DNA from: Pontibacter beigongshangensis
GTDB taxonomy: Bacteria; Bacteroidota; Bacteroidia; Cytophagales; Hymenobacteraceae
DNA: 64,000 nucleotides
Assembly (NCBI RefSeq): GCF_014332515.1
Contig: NZ_VFSD01000006.1
Span: 62,001 to 126,000, forward strand
Reading direction: 5' to 3'
Below are positions 44,698-53,259 of the stretch, piece by piece. A program made the translations under genes and the position numbers. Position 1 is the first letter of the stretch, and every line of letters begins with the position of its first letter. The notes beneath the pieces were generated by a model that was not told the DNA's origin, did not search any database, and saw nothing but the letters and a program-made list of their open reading frames with translations.

Positions 44698-45103
44698 TCT
44701 GCGGCGGCTCAATAACCGGCAAGCCGGCTTCTTTCAGCTCTTTAAAGCCGCCGATGTTGTAAACCTTTTTAAAACCGGCTTCCTCCATTAGTTTGGCAGC
44801 TTTGCCGCTGCGGTTGCCGGTGGCGCAATAGAGGTAGTAGGTTTTAGACTTGTCCCAGTTTTGCATCCGGCTATGAAGCTCCCCGCTCAGGAAGTCGGCG
44901 TTTTGGGCTTCCTTGAGGTGTCCTTCCTCAAACTCAGCAGGAGTCCGAACATCAACCAACACAGCATTTTTCTTTTTCGCATGGCTTTCTTTATATGTTT
45001 GGGCTGATATCCGTGTAGTTGTAGCCACGGCCGGGTTCTGCTGCTGCGGCGGAGGCGAGCACGACAGCACGATCACCAGAAAACTTATCAGCAATAATCT
45101 CAT
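44690..45103 (-). CDS. Rhodanese-domain lipoprotein
   Basis: 137 residues. MRLLLISFLVIVLSCSPPPQ is a lipoprotein signal with lipobox VLSC. The mature domain has VLVDVRTPAEFEEGHLKEAQN (CH2A motif) and the active loop YCATGNRSGKAA with the catalytic Cys, then YNIGGFKELKEAGLP. A single-domain sulfurtransferase fold anchored in the periplasm; the sulfur acceptor is unknown. The frame is open to 45190, but the leader begins at 45103. The gene ends in the CAG tract of a family A repeat. Confidence 0.85.
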   Translation of the reverse strand: MRLLLISFLVIVLSCSPPPQQQNPAVATTTRISAQTYKESHAKKKNAVLVDVRTPAEFEEGHLKEAQNADFLSGELHSRMQNWDKSKTYYLYCATGNRSGKAAKLMEEAGFKKVYNIGGFKELKEAGLPVIEPPQKQ

Positions 45104-45215
45104 AGAAACAAAGTAGCAGATCTGGGTTCTGAATAAATGCTTTGCCTGGATCTTTTTATAACACAATACCTTAAGCCTGTTCTCTGCCACCCCTCCGGAT
45201 GATAAAAAAGGATAG

Positions 45216-45246
45216 CTTCACCCTCTCACTCACTCATTCAAAATTC
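45216..45246 (-). repeat. GAGTGA-rich repeat (family C) just after the SAM hydrolase stop
   Basis: Minus strand GAATTTTGAATGAGTGAGTG then AGAGGGTGAAGC. Compare 36138-36160. Confidence 0.55.
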
Positions 45247-45250
45247 AAAG

Positions 45251-46027
45251 TCAACCTCCCGGATAAAACCGGACATCCACGGGCGAGTCGAAAGCGAGGT
45301 TCAGCGATTCGGAGGCGTTGCCCTTGTTTATGCCGATGCAGAGCTGGTCCAGGCTGTTGTAGATGCAGCAGGTATCGCCCTCGTCGGCCTGGTTGTAGTT
45401 GGCCAGAATTTTGGCGATGGTCTCACGTCCGAAATGGATGGTGTAGGTACGGCCGTGGGAGATGGTCTCGATGCTGTCGCGGGTAATGTTGGTGACCAGG
45501 TTGCCGTACTGATCCACGTGTATAACATGGCCTGTAATGGAGTGGTCGTTGAGGCGGAGCTGCCGGTTGAGCAGGTGCCTGAAATTAAAGGTAGGCTCTC
45601 CCAGCACCTCTATGTCGCCGCCTTTGGCCAGAAAAACGGCAGCAGGAGCCAGCAGCTCTTTTGCCGGGAACGAGTAAACCTGGCCATGCGTAGCTATTTC
45701 CACCACTTTGTCGGGTTTGTCGTCGGTCAGGAGCGAGAGCAGGCCATTGTCGGCCATCAGGAAGTAATGCCCCTTGTAGGAGGCGGCATGGTAGCGCACC
45801 TGCTTGCTGCCGTGCGTGTCAACGCCCACCAGGTGCACCGTTCCCTGCGGAAATTCGTGGTATACTGAGCCCAGCACGTACTCTGCCTGCGGTATATTGT
45901 AGGGTTCCACGGCATGCGAAATATCCACGATCTGCGCCTGGGCATCGTGGGTGAGAATTCTGGCTTTTACAGCCGCCACGTAGTGGTCAGCGTATCCAAA
46001 ATCGGAGGTGAACGTAATTACCGCCAT
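45251..46027 (-). CDS. SAM hydroxide adenosyltransferase (DUF62 family)
   Basis: 258 residues. VITFTSDFGYADHYVAAVKA at the start, VDISHAVEPYNIPQAEYVLG, FMADNGLLSLL, HVDQYGNLVTNI and the late INKGNASESLNLAF motif are the SAM hydrolase/fluorinase-like family pattern. The family converts SAM to adenosine and methionine; the physiological reason is unclear. The frame is open to 46072, but MAVITFTSDFG at 46027 is the family start, and a TAAATTTG box at 46070-46077 would overlap a longer start. Divergent from phoH. Confidence 0.88.
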   Translation of the reverse strand: MAVITFTSDFGYADHYVAAVKARILTHDAQAQIVDISHAVEPYNIPQAEYVLGSVYHEFPQGTVHLVGVDTHGSKQVRYHAASYKGHYFLMADNGLLSLLTDDKPDKVVEIATHGQVYSFPAKELLAPAAVFLAKGGDIEVLGEPTFNFRHLLNRQLRLNDHSITGHVIHVDQYGNLVTNITRDSIETISHGRTYTIHFGRETIAKILANYNQADEGDTCCIYNSLDQLCIGINKGNASESLNLAFDSPVDVRFYPGG

Positions 46028-46069
46028 ATCACGAACTATAATTTGAGCAGATTTGTATTTATTATGTGA

Positions 46070-46077
46070 CAAATTTA
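46070..46077 (-). promoter_or_regulatory. Candidate -7 box of the SAM hydrolase gene
   Basis: Minus strand TAAATTTG, an exact TAnnTTTG match 43 bp before the start. No TTG at standard spacing. Confidence 0.3.
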
Positions 46078-46126
46078 TTTAATTTAAGCAAAAAATTACC
46101 ATCGAACTATTTTTAAAAGGAAGCAT

Positions 46127-47164
46127 TTGGTAGAGAAAGTAATAACGCTGGAGAACATCTCCCTTGTAGACTTCCTGGGGACAGGAAATCAAAACATAAA
46201 ACAGCTTGCCGCCGCATTCCCAAGCAGCAAGATCATTTCCCGCGGGAACGAGATAAAAATTCAGGGTCAGACCCCCGAGATCATTAAAATTCACGACATC
46301 CTTTCTTCTCTTATCGATCATTACCACAAGTTTGGTAAGCTTACGCAGAATAGCGTGAACAGATACCTTTCTACTGACCCTTTGTTGGATGATGAAGAAG
46401 TAATTACCGCACCAGACGTGATCGTGTATGGCGTAAAGGGCGGTATGATCAAGGCGAAGACCCCTAACCAGCAGAAACTGGTAGATGCCGTAGCCAAAAA
46501 CGACCTGGTGTTTGCCCTGGGGCCTGCCGGTACCGGCAAAACCTATATCTCGGTGGCCATGGCGGTGCGGGCCCTCAAGAACAAGGAGGTTAAGAAAATT
46601 ATTATTTCGAGGCCCGTGGTAGAAGCAGGCGAAAGCCTCGGCTTTTTGCCCGGCGACATGAAGGACAAGGTAGACCCCTACCTGCGCCCGATCTACGATG
46701 CACTCGAAGACATGATTCCCATTGAGAAGCTCAAATATTACCAGGAGAACAAGATCATCGAGATTGCTCCCCTGGCGTATATGCGCGGCCGAACGCTGAA
46801 CAATGCCTTTGTGCTGCTCGATGAGGCGCAGAACACCACGCCTGCCCAGATCAAGATGTTCCTGACGCGGATGGGGCCAACAGCCAAGGTGCTGGTAAAC
46901 GGCGACCGCTCTCAGATAGACCTCCCGCGCAACCAGCGTTCCGGGCTGATGGAGGCCCTGCATATTCTGAAGGACATCAATGGCATCGGCTTCGTGGAGA
47001 TGACTGCGGAAGACGTAGTGCGCCACCGCCTGGTACGCGACATTGTGAATGCCTACACCAAGCTGGATGAAGAAAGGCGGGCCGCTAAAGAAGAGGAACT
47101 GGCGCCGGATGGAGAGCAGCCGCGAGGTTACGGACGACGCAAAACGTTTGAGACTGTTTCTTAG
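46127..47164 (+). CDS. PhoH-family ATPase
   Basis: 345 residues. The N-terminal KH-like domain (LLGTGNQNIKQLAAAFPSS-type sequence) is followed by the P-loop ATPase: GPAGTGKT at residues 132-139, SRPVVEAGESLGFLPGD, AYMRGRTLNNAFVLLDEAQN (Walker B) and TRMGPTAKVLVNGD. PhoH-like proteins are linked to RNA metabolism and ribosome maturation (often beside ybeY). Starts with TTG at 46127 (MVEKVITLENISLVDF), as no nearby ATG keeps the conserved N-terminus. A terminator follows. Confidence 0.93.
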   Translation: MVEKVITLENISLVDFLGTGNQNIKQLAAAFPSSKIISRGNEIKIQGQTPEIIKIHDILSSLIDHYHKFGKLTQNSVNRYLSTDPLLDDEEVITAPDVIVYGVKGGMIKAKTPNQQKLVDAVAKNDLVFALGPAGTGKTYISVAMAVRALKNKEVKKIIISRPVVEAGESLGFLPGDMKDKVDPYLRPIYDALEDMIPIEKLKYYQENKIIEIAPLAYMRGRTLNNAFVLLDEAQNTTPAQIKMFLTRMGPTAKVLVNGDRSQIDLPRNQRSGLMEALHILKDINGIGFVEMTAEDVVRHRLVRDIVNAYTKLDEERRAAKEEELAPDGEQPRGYGRRKTFETVS

Positions 47165-47205
47165 AACTAATGCTAAAGTTGCAGCATTGTACTTTTGTAT
47201 TTATC

Positions 47206-47237
47206 AAAAGGCTCCCCGCAAAGGGAGCCTTTTTTGT
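47206..47237 (+). terminator. Rho-independent terminator after phoH
   Basis: AAAAGGCTCCC (47206-47216) pairs with GGGAGCCTTTT (47223-47233), a 6-nt loop, then TTTG. Confidence 0.9.
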
Positions 47238-47241
47238 AGAG

Positions 47242-47301
47242 AGGAGCAGGTGCAGCAGGAGCCGTAATAGGGTCAGGAGGGGCGGTTTGATTAGAATAAT
47301 C
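47242..47301 (+). repeat. Intergenic repeat family A, copy 17
   Basis: AGGAGCAGGTGCAGCAGGAGC tract, TCAGGAGGGGC, then GTTTGATTAGAATAAT. It begins 9 bp after the phoH terminator stem. Confidence 0.85.
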
Positions 47302-47430
47302 GGGGCAGGAGGGTAGCCAGAGAATCTGTAATTTTAAGTCAGGAAAAGCAACCCAGACCATCGGTCTTGTTCGTATAATTGTTTTTCAAGCCAGCGATAT
47401 ATTGCCTGTCATACATAGTAGAAAAAATTT

Positions 47431-47895
47431 ATGCTCAAACAAAAGGTAGAGGCGTCTGAAGCAATAACTGATGTCATCAGAATAGAAAATGAAAAGGATC
47501 TGCGCCTGGCAATGGGGGTGAGGCAACAGGTCTTTGTGCAGGAACAGGGAGTGCCTGCAGAGGCCGAATATGATTTATTTGAAGACAGCGCCGTGCATTA
47601 CCTGGTAACCTCCGCAGGCGTTCCGGTGGGTGCGGCCCGCTGGCGCCTGACAGCCAAGGGAGTTAAGCTGGAGCGGTTTGCCGTGCTGGCAGCTTATAGA
47701 AACAAAGGTATTGGCGAGAAACTGCTGGCCGCAGTTGTGCGGGATGTACAGGCCCGGCACCCGGAAAATAAAATCTACCTGCATGCGCAACTGCCTGCCG
47801 TGCGGTTCTACAGCCGCCACGGCTTCTTGCCGGAGGGCGAAAAGTTTAGCGAGTGCGACATCGAACACTATAAAATGTACTACAAAGGCCAATGA
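47431..47895 (+). CDS. GNAT-family N-acetyltransferase
   Basis: 154 residues. LRLAMGVRQQVFVQEQGVPAEAEYD is the N-terminal strand-helix of YjcF/ElaA-like GNATs. LERFAVLAAYRNKGIGEKLL is motif A (Arg-x-x-Gly-x-Gly, acetyl-CoA pyrophosphate binding), and RFYSRHGFLPEGE is motif B. The substrate is unknown. The stop overlaps the comEC start by four bases (ATGA), so they are translated together. Confidence 0.88.
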   Translation: MLKQKVEASEAITDVIRIENEKDLRLAMGVRQQVFVQEQGVPAEAEYDLFEDSAVHYLVTSAGVPVGAARWRLTAKGVKLERFAVLAAYRNKGIGEKLLAAVVRDVQARHPENKIYLHAQLPAVRFYSRHGFLPEGEKFSECDIEHYKMYYKGQ

Positions 47896-50084
47896 AGCTG
47901 CCCTGGGCACCATACCCGTTTGTGCGTATCACGCTATGTTTCATAGCAGGCATTCTGATTTATATTTCTACAGGCAAGGAATTCAGGCATAGCCAGGAGT
48001 TCCTTCTTCTTTTTATGGCAGTCTTTGTGCTGGCCTGGCTGGTGAGCAGATACCTTAAAACGGCGCGTGCCACGGCAGTAGCCGGCACACTGGGGCTGCT
48101 CTGTTTTGTAGCAGGCGGCACCTGGCTCACGCACGCGCACACCGCTTCGCACCGGCCCGACCATCTGCTGCAGCTGCCAGCCCAGCCTTCTGCTTACGTA
48201 GGCGTGGTAGATGATTTTGTGGTGCAGAAACCAGGCTACCAAAGCACAGTGCTCCGGGTGGAGCAGGTCCGAACTGCTAGCGGATGGCACCAGGTAACAG
48301 CCAACGTACAGCTATCGGTGCCACATGATTCTGAGAACAAATACGAGGTGCGGTATGGTGACAGGCTCCTCATACGGGGTGCTCCACAGGGCGTGCCACC
48401 ACCAGCCAACCCCAACCAGTTCGATTACCGGCAGTACCTGGCCAACAAGAACATTTACCACCGGCATTTCCTGCAGCCACAACAGTACCGGGTACTCGGC
48501 TCCGAACCTGCAAACCTGGTGAAATTCTACAGCATTATGCTGCGCCGGAAACTGGATGCGCTTCTGCAGGAGTCGATACAGGAGCGGCGGGAATATGGCA
48601 TCTCAGCAGCCCTGATCCTGGGTGTTAAAGATGATATGGACAATGCGATCCGCTCTGCTTATGCCAGCACCGGCACCATGCATGTGCTGGCGGTGTCGGG
48701 GCTGCATGTCGGCATGATTTACCTGCCTTTGTCGCTCCTGTTTAAGCATTTTCGGCGGAATAAAAGCCAGCGTATTCTGGGGGCTGCGGCCATTGTTGCC
48801 GTGCTGGTACTGTATGCTTTTCTGACGGGGCTTTCGCCCTCCGTGCTGCGCGCAGTGCTCATGTTCTCGCTCGTAACCGTGGCACAGGCTATGCGGCGCA
48901 AAACGAACAGTTACAACACGCTGGCTATCGCTGCCTTCGTACTCCTGGTTCTAAATCCGTATTATTTGGTGGAGGTAGGGTTCCAACTCTCGTTTCTGGC
49001 GGTATTGGGTATTGTATACCTGCAACCCAGGTTATCAAGGCTGTTTGATTTTTCCGGCTTACAGCCACAGTCTTTTAATCTTAAAGAAACCACGAAAGCT
49101 CCCTGGCTGATAGCTAAAAATATGGTCTTTGGTATGCCACAGGCAGTATGGGGGCTATTTACCGTGTCGGTGGCGGCACAGCTGGCCACTTCCCCGCTCG
49201 GAATTTTCTATTTCTACCAATTTCCGGTTTATTTCTGGTTTGCAAACCTGCTTGTCGTGCCGCTGGCCATGCTGGTGCTGTATGTGGGGGTGGCGGCCTT
49301 GTTTCTTTCGTGGGTGCCGCTACTGGGCGGGGCCTTGTTCCGGCTGCATTCTGGGCTGATCTGGTGCATGAATGAGTTTAACTTATGGGTGGAGCGGCTG
49401 CCAAATGCCGTTGTACAGGGTATCGACATAAATGCGCTGCAGACCTGGCTGCTTTATGGCATCCTGCTGCTATTATTCTTTTTCATGGCCTACAGGCGTC
49501 TCAGTTACCTTGCCTTAGCTGTATTGGTTACGGCGGTGCTGGCCTTTCAGCAGATGCAGAAAAGCAGCCAGCAATTCCGGCAAAAGCGGCTCGCTGTTTA
49601 TAACCTGCGCGGCAACACGGCCTTTTCGCTTGTACATGGAAAGGAGGCGGCCGTTGTAAGCAATGCTGCGCTGCACCAGGCTGCGCCAGACTTCACATTC
49701 AATATGCAGCCGCACCTGTGGCAGCAAGGGGTCCTGAAGCCCGATTTCATTCAAATAAATTCATCAGTACGCCCGGCGGGAGCAGCTTACGCTTTACTGC
49801 CCGACAGCAACAGCATGTATCAGTGGCAGGGCTTGCGCCTGCTGGTACTCACCAAGCCGCTGAAGGTGCAGCCACCGGAACTGCTAAACCCCGATTTTGT
49901 GCTGCTTACTAATAATGCCCGTGTTGTGCCGGAGGACCTGCAGGCACTTCAGTTCAAAAAACTTATTCTCGATGCTTCGAACAGCCCCTGGTACCTGGAG
50001 CGCCTGAAACCTCAGCTGCTTGCCCTCCGGATTCCTTTTCATGATGTAAATGTGGACGGCGCTTTTTTGCTAGATATGGAGTAG
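47892..50084 (+). CDS. comEC: ComEC/Rec2-family DNA uptake channel protein
   Basis: 730-residue inner-membrane protein. N-terminal membrane helices are followed by a DUF4131-type soluble part (DHLLQLPAQPSAYVGVVDDF). The competence core is GISAALILGVKDDMDNAI and GTMHVLAVSGLHVGMIYLPL, with about eight further helices including FLTGLSPSVLRAVLMFS. The C-terminal 180 residues are soluble but lack the metallo-beta-lactamase His motif (HxHxDH), so the nuclease domain found in long ComEC proteins is absent or degenerate. Likely carries single-stranded DNA across the inner membrane. Coupled to the GNAT gene. Confidence 0.88.
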   Translation: MKLPWAPYPFVRITLCFIAGILIYISTGKEFRHSQEFLLLFMAVFVLAWLVSRYLKTARATAVAGTLGLLCFVAGGTWLTHAHTASHRPDHLLQLPAQPSAYVGVVDDFVVQKPGYQSTVLRVEQVRTASGWHQVTANVQLSVPHDSENKYEVRYGDRLLIRGAPQGVPPPANPNQFDYRQYLANKNIYHRHFLQPQQYRVLGSEPANLVKFYSIMLRRKLDALLQESIQERREYGISAALILGVKDDMDNAIRSAYASTGTMHVLAVSGLHVGMIYLPLSLLFKHFRRNKSQRILGAAAIVAVLVLYAFLTGLSPSVLRAVLMFSLVTVAQAMRRKTNSYNTLAIAAFVLLVLNPYYLVEVGFQLSFLAVLGIVYLQPRLSRLFDFSGLQPQSFNLKETTKAPWLIAKNMVFGMPQAVWGLFTVSVAAQLATSPLGIFYFYQFPVYFWFANLLVVPLAMLVLYVGVAALFLSWVPLLGGALFRLHSGLIWCMNEFNLWVERLPNAVVQGIDINALQTWLLYGILLLLFFFMAYRRLSYLALAVLVTAVLAFQQMQKSSQQFRQKRLAVYNLRGNTAFSLVHGKEAAVVSNAALHQAAPDFTFNMQPHLWQQGVLKPDFIQINSSVRPAGAAYALLPDSNSMYQWQGLRLLVLTKPLKVQPPELLNPDFVLLTNNARVVPEDLQALQFKKLILDASNSPWYLERLKPQLLALRIPFHDVNVDGAFLLDME

Positions 50085-50120
50085 CCTTGCTATTCGTTTA
50101 ACTCCCAGGCGCAGGGAACA

Positions 50121-50159
50121 GAAAAGGCCTCCGGAGGGGCATTTTCATTTGAATAATTT
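50121..50159 (+). repeat. Intergenic repeat family A, copy 18
   Basis: CCTCCGGAGGGGC (perfect palindrome), then TTTTCATTTGAATAATTT. Between comEC and thiL. Confidence 0.9.
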
Positions 50160-50241
50160 GGTGATTAGTGGTTAACGCCGTAGGCTGAGCCGTTCAATAA
50201 CTGAATAATTGGAGTGCATTAAAAGTCCCGCCTCCTGCCCC

Positions 50242-50273
50242 TTGTGTCCGTTTACTTAAATGCCTTACCTTTG
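50242..50273 (+). promoter_or_regulatory. Bacteroidota-type promoter of thiL
   Basis: TTG (50242-50244), a 21-bp spacer, exact TACCTTTG (50266-50273). The thiL ATG is 23 bp downstream. Confidence 0.72.
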
Positions 50274-50296
50274 TACCTGTACAAGCAGCAATTACC

Positions 50297-51322
50297 ATGA
50301 GCAACATGACTCCTTTAAGCGAACTAGGCGAATTTGGCTTAATCAAACTGATAAAAGATAAAGTAACCATTCAGCAGGGCTCTACCATCAAAGGCATCGG
50401 TGACGATGCCGCCGTGCTGGAGCCAACCGAAAGGCAAGTGGTTGTGTCGAGCGATATGCTGTTGGAAGGGGTGCATTTCGACCTGATGTTCTGTCCGCTG
50501 AAGCACCTGGGTTATAAGGCTGTGGCCGTGAATGTGTCGGATATCGCCGCCATGAATGCCAGGCCGACCCAGATAACAGTGAACATCGCCTTGGGCGCCA
50601 AGTTTACGGTAGAGGCGGTGGAGGAACTCTACGAAGGCATCCGGCTGGCCTGCGAAAACTACAAAGTAGACCTGGTCGGCGGCGACACCACTTCTTCCAG
50701 AACAGGACTGGTGATTAGCGTGACGGCCATTGGTGAAGTAGCAAAAGGCGAGGCGGTTTTACGCAGCGGTGCTAAAGAAAATGACCTGATCTGCGTGACC
50801 GGCGACCTGGGTGCGGCCTACCTGGGCCTTCAGATTCTGGAGCGCGAAAAGCAGGCCTTCCTGGCCAACCCCGACATGCAGCCTGAACTCGAGGAAAGGC
50901 AGTACATAATCGGCCGACAGCTACGCCCCGAAGCCCGCATGGACGTGGTGTATGACCTGAAGGAGCGGGGCATAAAGCCTACCGCTATGATCGATGTGTC
51001 GGATGGGCTGGCCTCAGAGCTGTTTCATATCTGTGCCCAATCGGGGGTGGGAGCCACTATTTACAAAGATAACCTGCCCGTAGATGAGCAGGCACTGGAG
51101 GCGGCCATGGAGTTTAAGCTCGACCCGATCACTTGCATCCTGAACGGTGGGGAAGATTACGAACTGCTCTTTACGGTGCCGCTGGCAGACTACGACAAAG
51201 TGAAGAACCACCCGGATATTTCCATCATCGGGAAAATTACGGCAAAGGGCGACGGTATTAACCTGGCAAACAAGCACGGGCAGTCGTTCCCGTTGCAGGC
51301 CCAAGGCTGGAAGCACTTTTAG
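50297..51322 (+). CDS. thiL: Thiamine-monophosphate kinase
   Basis: 341 residues. ELGEFGLIKLI at the start, GIGDDAAVLE (metal/ATP site), VSSDMLLEGVHFDLMFCPLKHLGYKAVAVNVSDIAAM, DLVGGDTTSSR and MIDVSDGLASEL are the ThiL (PurM-like) motifs. Makes thiamine pyrophosphate from thiamine monophosphate. Length is normal. It has its own promoter and no thi operon neighbours. Confidence 0.95.
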   Translation: MSNMTPLSELGEFGLIKLIKDKVTIQQGSTIKGIGDDAAVLEPTERQVVVSSDMLLEGVHFDLMFCPLKHLGYKAVAVNVSDIAAMNARPTQITVNIALGAKFTVEAVEELYEGIRLACENYKVDLVGGDTTSSRTGLVISVTAIGEVAKGEAVLRSGAKENDLICVTGDLGAAYLGLQILEREKQAFLANPDMQPELEERQYIIGRQLRPEARMDVVYDLKERGIKPTAMIDVSDGLASELFHICAQSGVGATIYKDNLPVDEQALEAAMEFKLDPITCILNGGEDYELLFTVPLADYDKVKNHPDISIIGKITAKGDGINLANKHGQSFPLQAQGWKHF

Positions 51323-51360
51323 GCGCTTCGCGCTCAATTAAAAATTCAAAATTAGAAATG
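51321..51360 (+). repeat. AT-rich repeat family B right after the thiL stop
   Basis: GGCGCTTCGCGC small hairpin, then 24 bases (51336-51359) that are repeated inverted at 51480-51503. Confidence 0.85.
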
Positions 51361-51473
51361 TAAAAATACGAGATATGGCATTCCTTCTGGGGGCAACGTA
51401 CGCTATAATCGGTTATCAGAGGGTACTCACTAGCCTTTCAGACAGCAGGAAATCAGCAACACCTCCTACATCA

Positions 51474-51513
51474 CTTTTAATTTCTAATTTTGAATTTTTA
51501 ATTCAGGCGAAGC
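51474..51513 (-). repeat. AT-rich repeat family B right after the ppnP stop (reverse)
   Basis: Minus strand GGCTTCGCC, then the same 24 bases as after thiL. The two copies form an inverted pair between convergent genes. Confidence 0.85.
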
Positions 51514-51516
51514 CTA

Positions 51517-51798
51517 TTACCGGTACTGGCAGAGGTAAGAAGTAGGTGCCGCTACCCGTACTTTGAAAGAAACATGAGCCGGCACTTCAAATTTCTGGCC
51601 CTGGCCAAACACCTGCCACTCCTGCGCGCCGGGTAACAGCACAGTCAGTTCACCTTCTACTATCAGCACGGTTTCATGCTCGGAGGTGCCAAACTCAAAT
51701 TCACCTTTGTCCATTACGCCAACGGTAGACCTGCCGGCCTCCGTGTTATAGCCCAGCGACTTTACAGCACCATCAAAATATTCGTTTACCTTAATCAT
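51517..51798 (-). CDS. ppnP: Pyrimidine/purine nucleoside phosphorylase
   Basis: 93 residues of a small cupin. MIKVNEYFDGAVKSLGYNTE, STVGVMDKGEFEFGTSEHE, MTVLLPG-type GELTVLLPGAQEW and the ending SYLCQYR are the PpnP (DUF1255) pattern. Family members phosphorolyse several nucleosides. The frame is open to 51861, but ATG at 51798 is the family start. Convergent with thiL. Confidence 0.9.
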   Translation of the reverse strand: MIKVNEYFDGAVKSLGYNTEAGRSTVGVMDKGEFEFGTSEHETVLIVEGELTVLLPGAQEWQVFGQGQKFEVPAHVSFKVRVAAPTSYLCQYR

Positions 51799-51877
51799 GT
51801 GATCTTGTTGGTTTGGTTGATTCAGGCTGCTAAGTAAGGGTTTTTTTAGCATCAACTCCAAACAACTTTTTGCGGGC

Positions 51878-52978
51878 TTACAACTTTACGCGTTGCCTGG
51901 TACGCGCTGATTTATAGATGGCCTCCACTATCCGGATATCGCGCATACCTTCTTCGCCTGGCACCAGCATGGGCTTGTTCTGCATAATCGAGAGAGCGTC
52001 GTTGTCCATCTGGTTGGCCTGCTGCCAGGGCACTTCATAGGTGTGGTGTATTTCGCCTAATGGGCTGCTGCCTTTTATGCCGCCGTAACTCTGGAATGGG
52101 TCCAGTTTTATGTCTCCTTTCTGGCAGGAGATGTTCAGGTAGTTGATGCTCTCGCCGAAGCTGGTTTTAATGTTGGCCATCACGCCGCCCGGAAACTCCA
52201 GAATGGCCGTCGTGGTCTCGTCGAGGCCGTCTTTATAGATTTCGGGCCGGGTAGTGGAGGTTTCGGCCGATACCACGGCAATCGGTTCCATGTTGGTGCC
52301 AAGACGGGCTCCTTGAATAGAATACACCCCCATGTCGTAGAGCGCGCCTCCGCCCATCTCCTTTTTCTGTTTCCAGTGGTCGGTGCGCCGGTCGCGGTAG
52401 CCGGCTCCGCAGGTTACCTGCTGCACATTTCCGAGCAGCTTCTCCTTTACAAGGCGCTGAAACTCCTGCGTGTTCGGCTCGTGCTGCATGCGGTAGCCAA
52501 TGGCCAGCGACTTTTTGTTTTTGTTGCAGGCATCAATCATTGTTTTACACTCCTGGGCCGTCATGGCCATGGGTTTTTCGCACCAGGCATGCTTGCCCGC
52601 GTTGGCTGCCCGCACCACATACTCGCGGTGCATCGACGGCGGCAGCACCACATACACCACATCAATGTCGGGGTTGTTGGCTATCTGGTCAAAGTTGTCG
52701 TAGTTGTAGATGTTCTTATCGGGGATGTTGTATTTCTGTTTCCAGGCTTCGGCTTTGGCAGGTGTGCCGGTTACGATTCCGGCCAGGTAACAATGTTTGG
52801 TCTGCTGCAGGGCCGGGGCGAGCAGATCGGTGCTGTAGTGGCCGAGGCCCACGAGCGCCACGCCAAGCTGGGTTTTCTGTGGCCGCGTGGCAGAAAGAAG
52901 CGTATGGGGCGAGAATAAGACGGCGGCACTGCCCAAGGCCAGGCTCTTCAGGAGGTTTCTGCGGGAAAAACTGGTCAT
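51878..52978 (-). CDS. Tat-exported GFO/IDH/MocA-family oxidoreductase
   Basis: 366 residues. FSRRNLLKSLALGSAAVLFS is a twin-arginine signal. GVALVGLGHYSTDLLAPAL is the NAD(P)-binding Rossmann motif, and VLPPSMHREYVVRAANAGKHAWCEKPMAMT contains the conserved Glu-Lys-Pro. The C-terminal domain is like glucose-fructose oxidoreductase (YKDGLDETTTAILEFPGG). Probably a periplasmic sugar oxidoreductase with tightly bound cofactor; the sugar is unknown. Confidence 0.88.
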   Translation of the reverse strand: MTSFSRRNLLKSLALGSAAVLFSPHTLLSATRPQKTQLGVALVGLGHYSTDLLAPALQQTKHCYLAGIVTGTPAKAEAWKQKYNIPDKNIYNYDNFDQIANNPDIDVVYVVLPPSMHREYVVRAANAGKHAWCEKPMAMTAQECKTMIDACNKNKKSLAIGYRMQHEPNTQEFQRLVKEKLLGNVQQVTCGAGYRDRRTDHWKQKKEMGGGALYDMGVYSIQGARLGTNMEPIAVVSAETSTTRPEIYKDGLDETTTAILEFPGGVMANIKTSFGESINYLNISCQKGDIKLDPFQSYGGIKGSSPLGEIHHTYEVPWQQANQMDNDALSIMQNKPMLVPGEEGMRDIRIVEAIYKSARTRQRVKL

Positions 52979-53189
52979 AGATTCCGGAAATTAATGGTTG
53001 ATAGGACAGGTTAACTCAACGTTATACTTTCTATTGTTGCATTCTGTTGTAGAAGAAGCGGCGGCACCCGTAAAAATACTTGTTTCATGGCCCATGCTCC
53101 ACTAACCGATTAGCCCGGGCGCAGGTCCACTGTCCGCAAAAGGAGCAGGATGTGTTGCCCTTTGCCATCTTGTTTCCGCTCGTGCCAAG

Positions 53190-53223
53190 CCAGCTCCGGA
53201 AGGCCATTTTGATTCGAATAATT
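53190..53223 (+). repeat. Intergenic repeat family A, copy 19
   Basis: CTCCGGAAGGCC, then TTTTGATTCGAATAATTG. About 35 bp from the stop of the 53260 gene. Confidence 0.88.
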
Positions 53224-53259
53224 GCTGCGAGATCCTTTATGACCTGCATTCTGTCTTTC

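Noticed and set aside
46079..47026. 315-codon minus-strand frame
   Set aside because: Lies antisense to the clear PhoH gene; composition is that of a shadow frame.
50160..50296. TPP riboswitch before thiL
   Set aside because: No THI-box pattern seen; a plain promoter lies 23 bp from the start.
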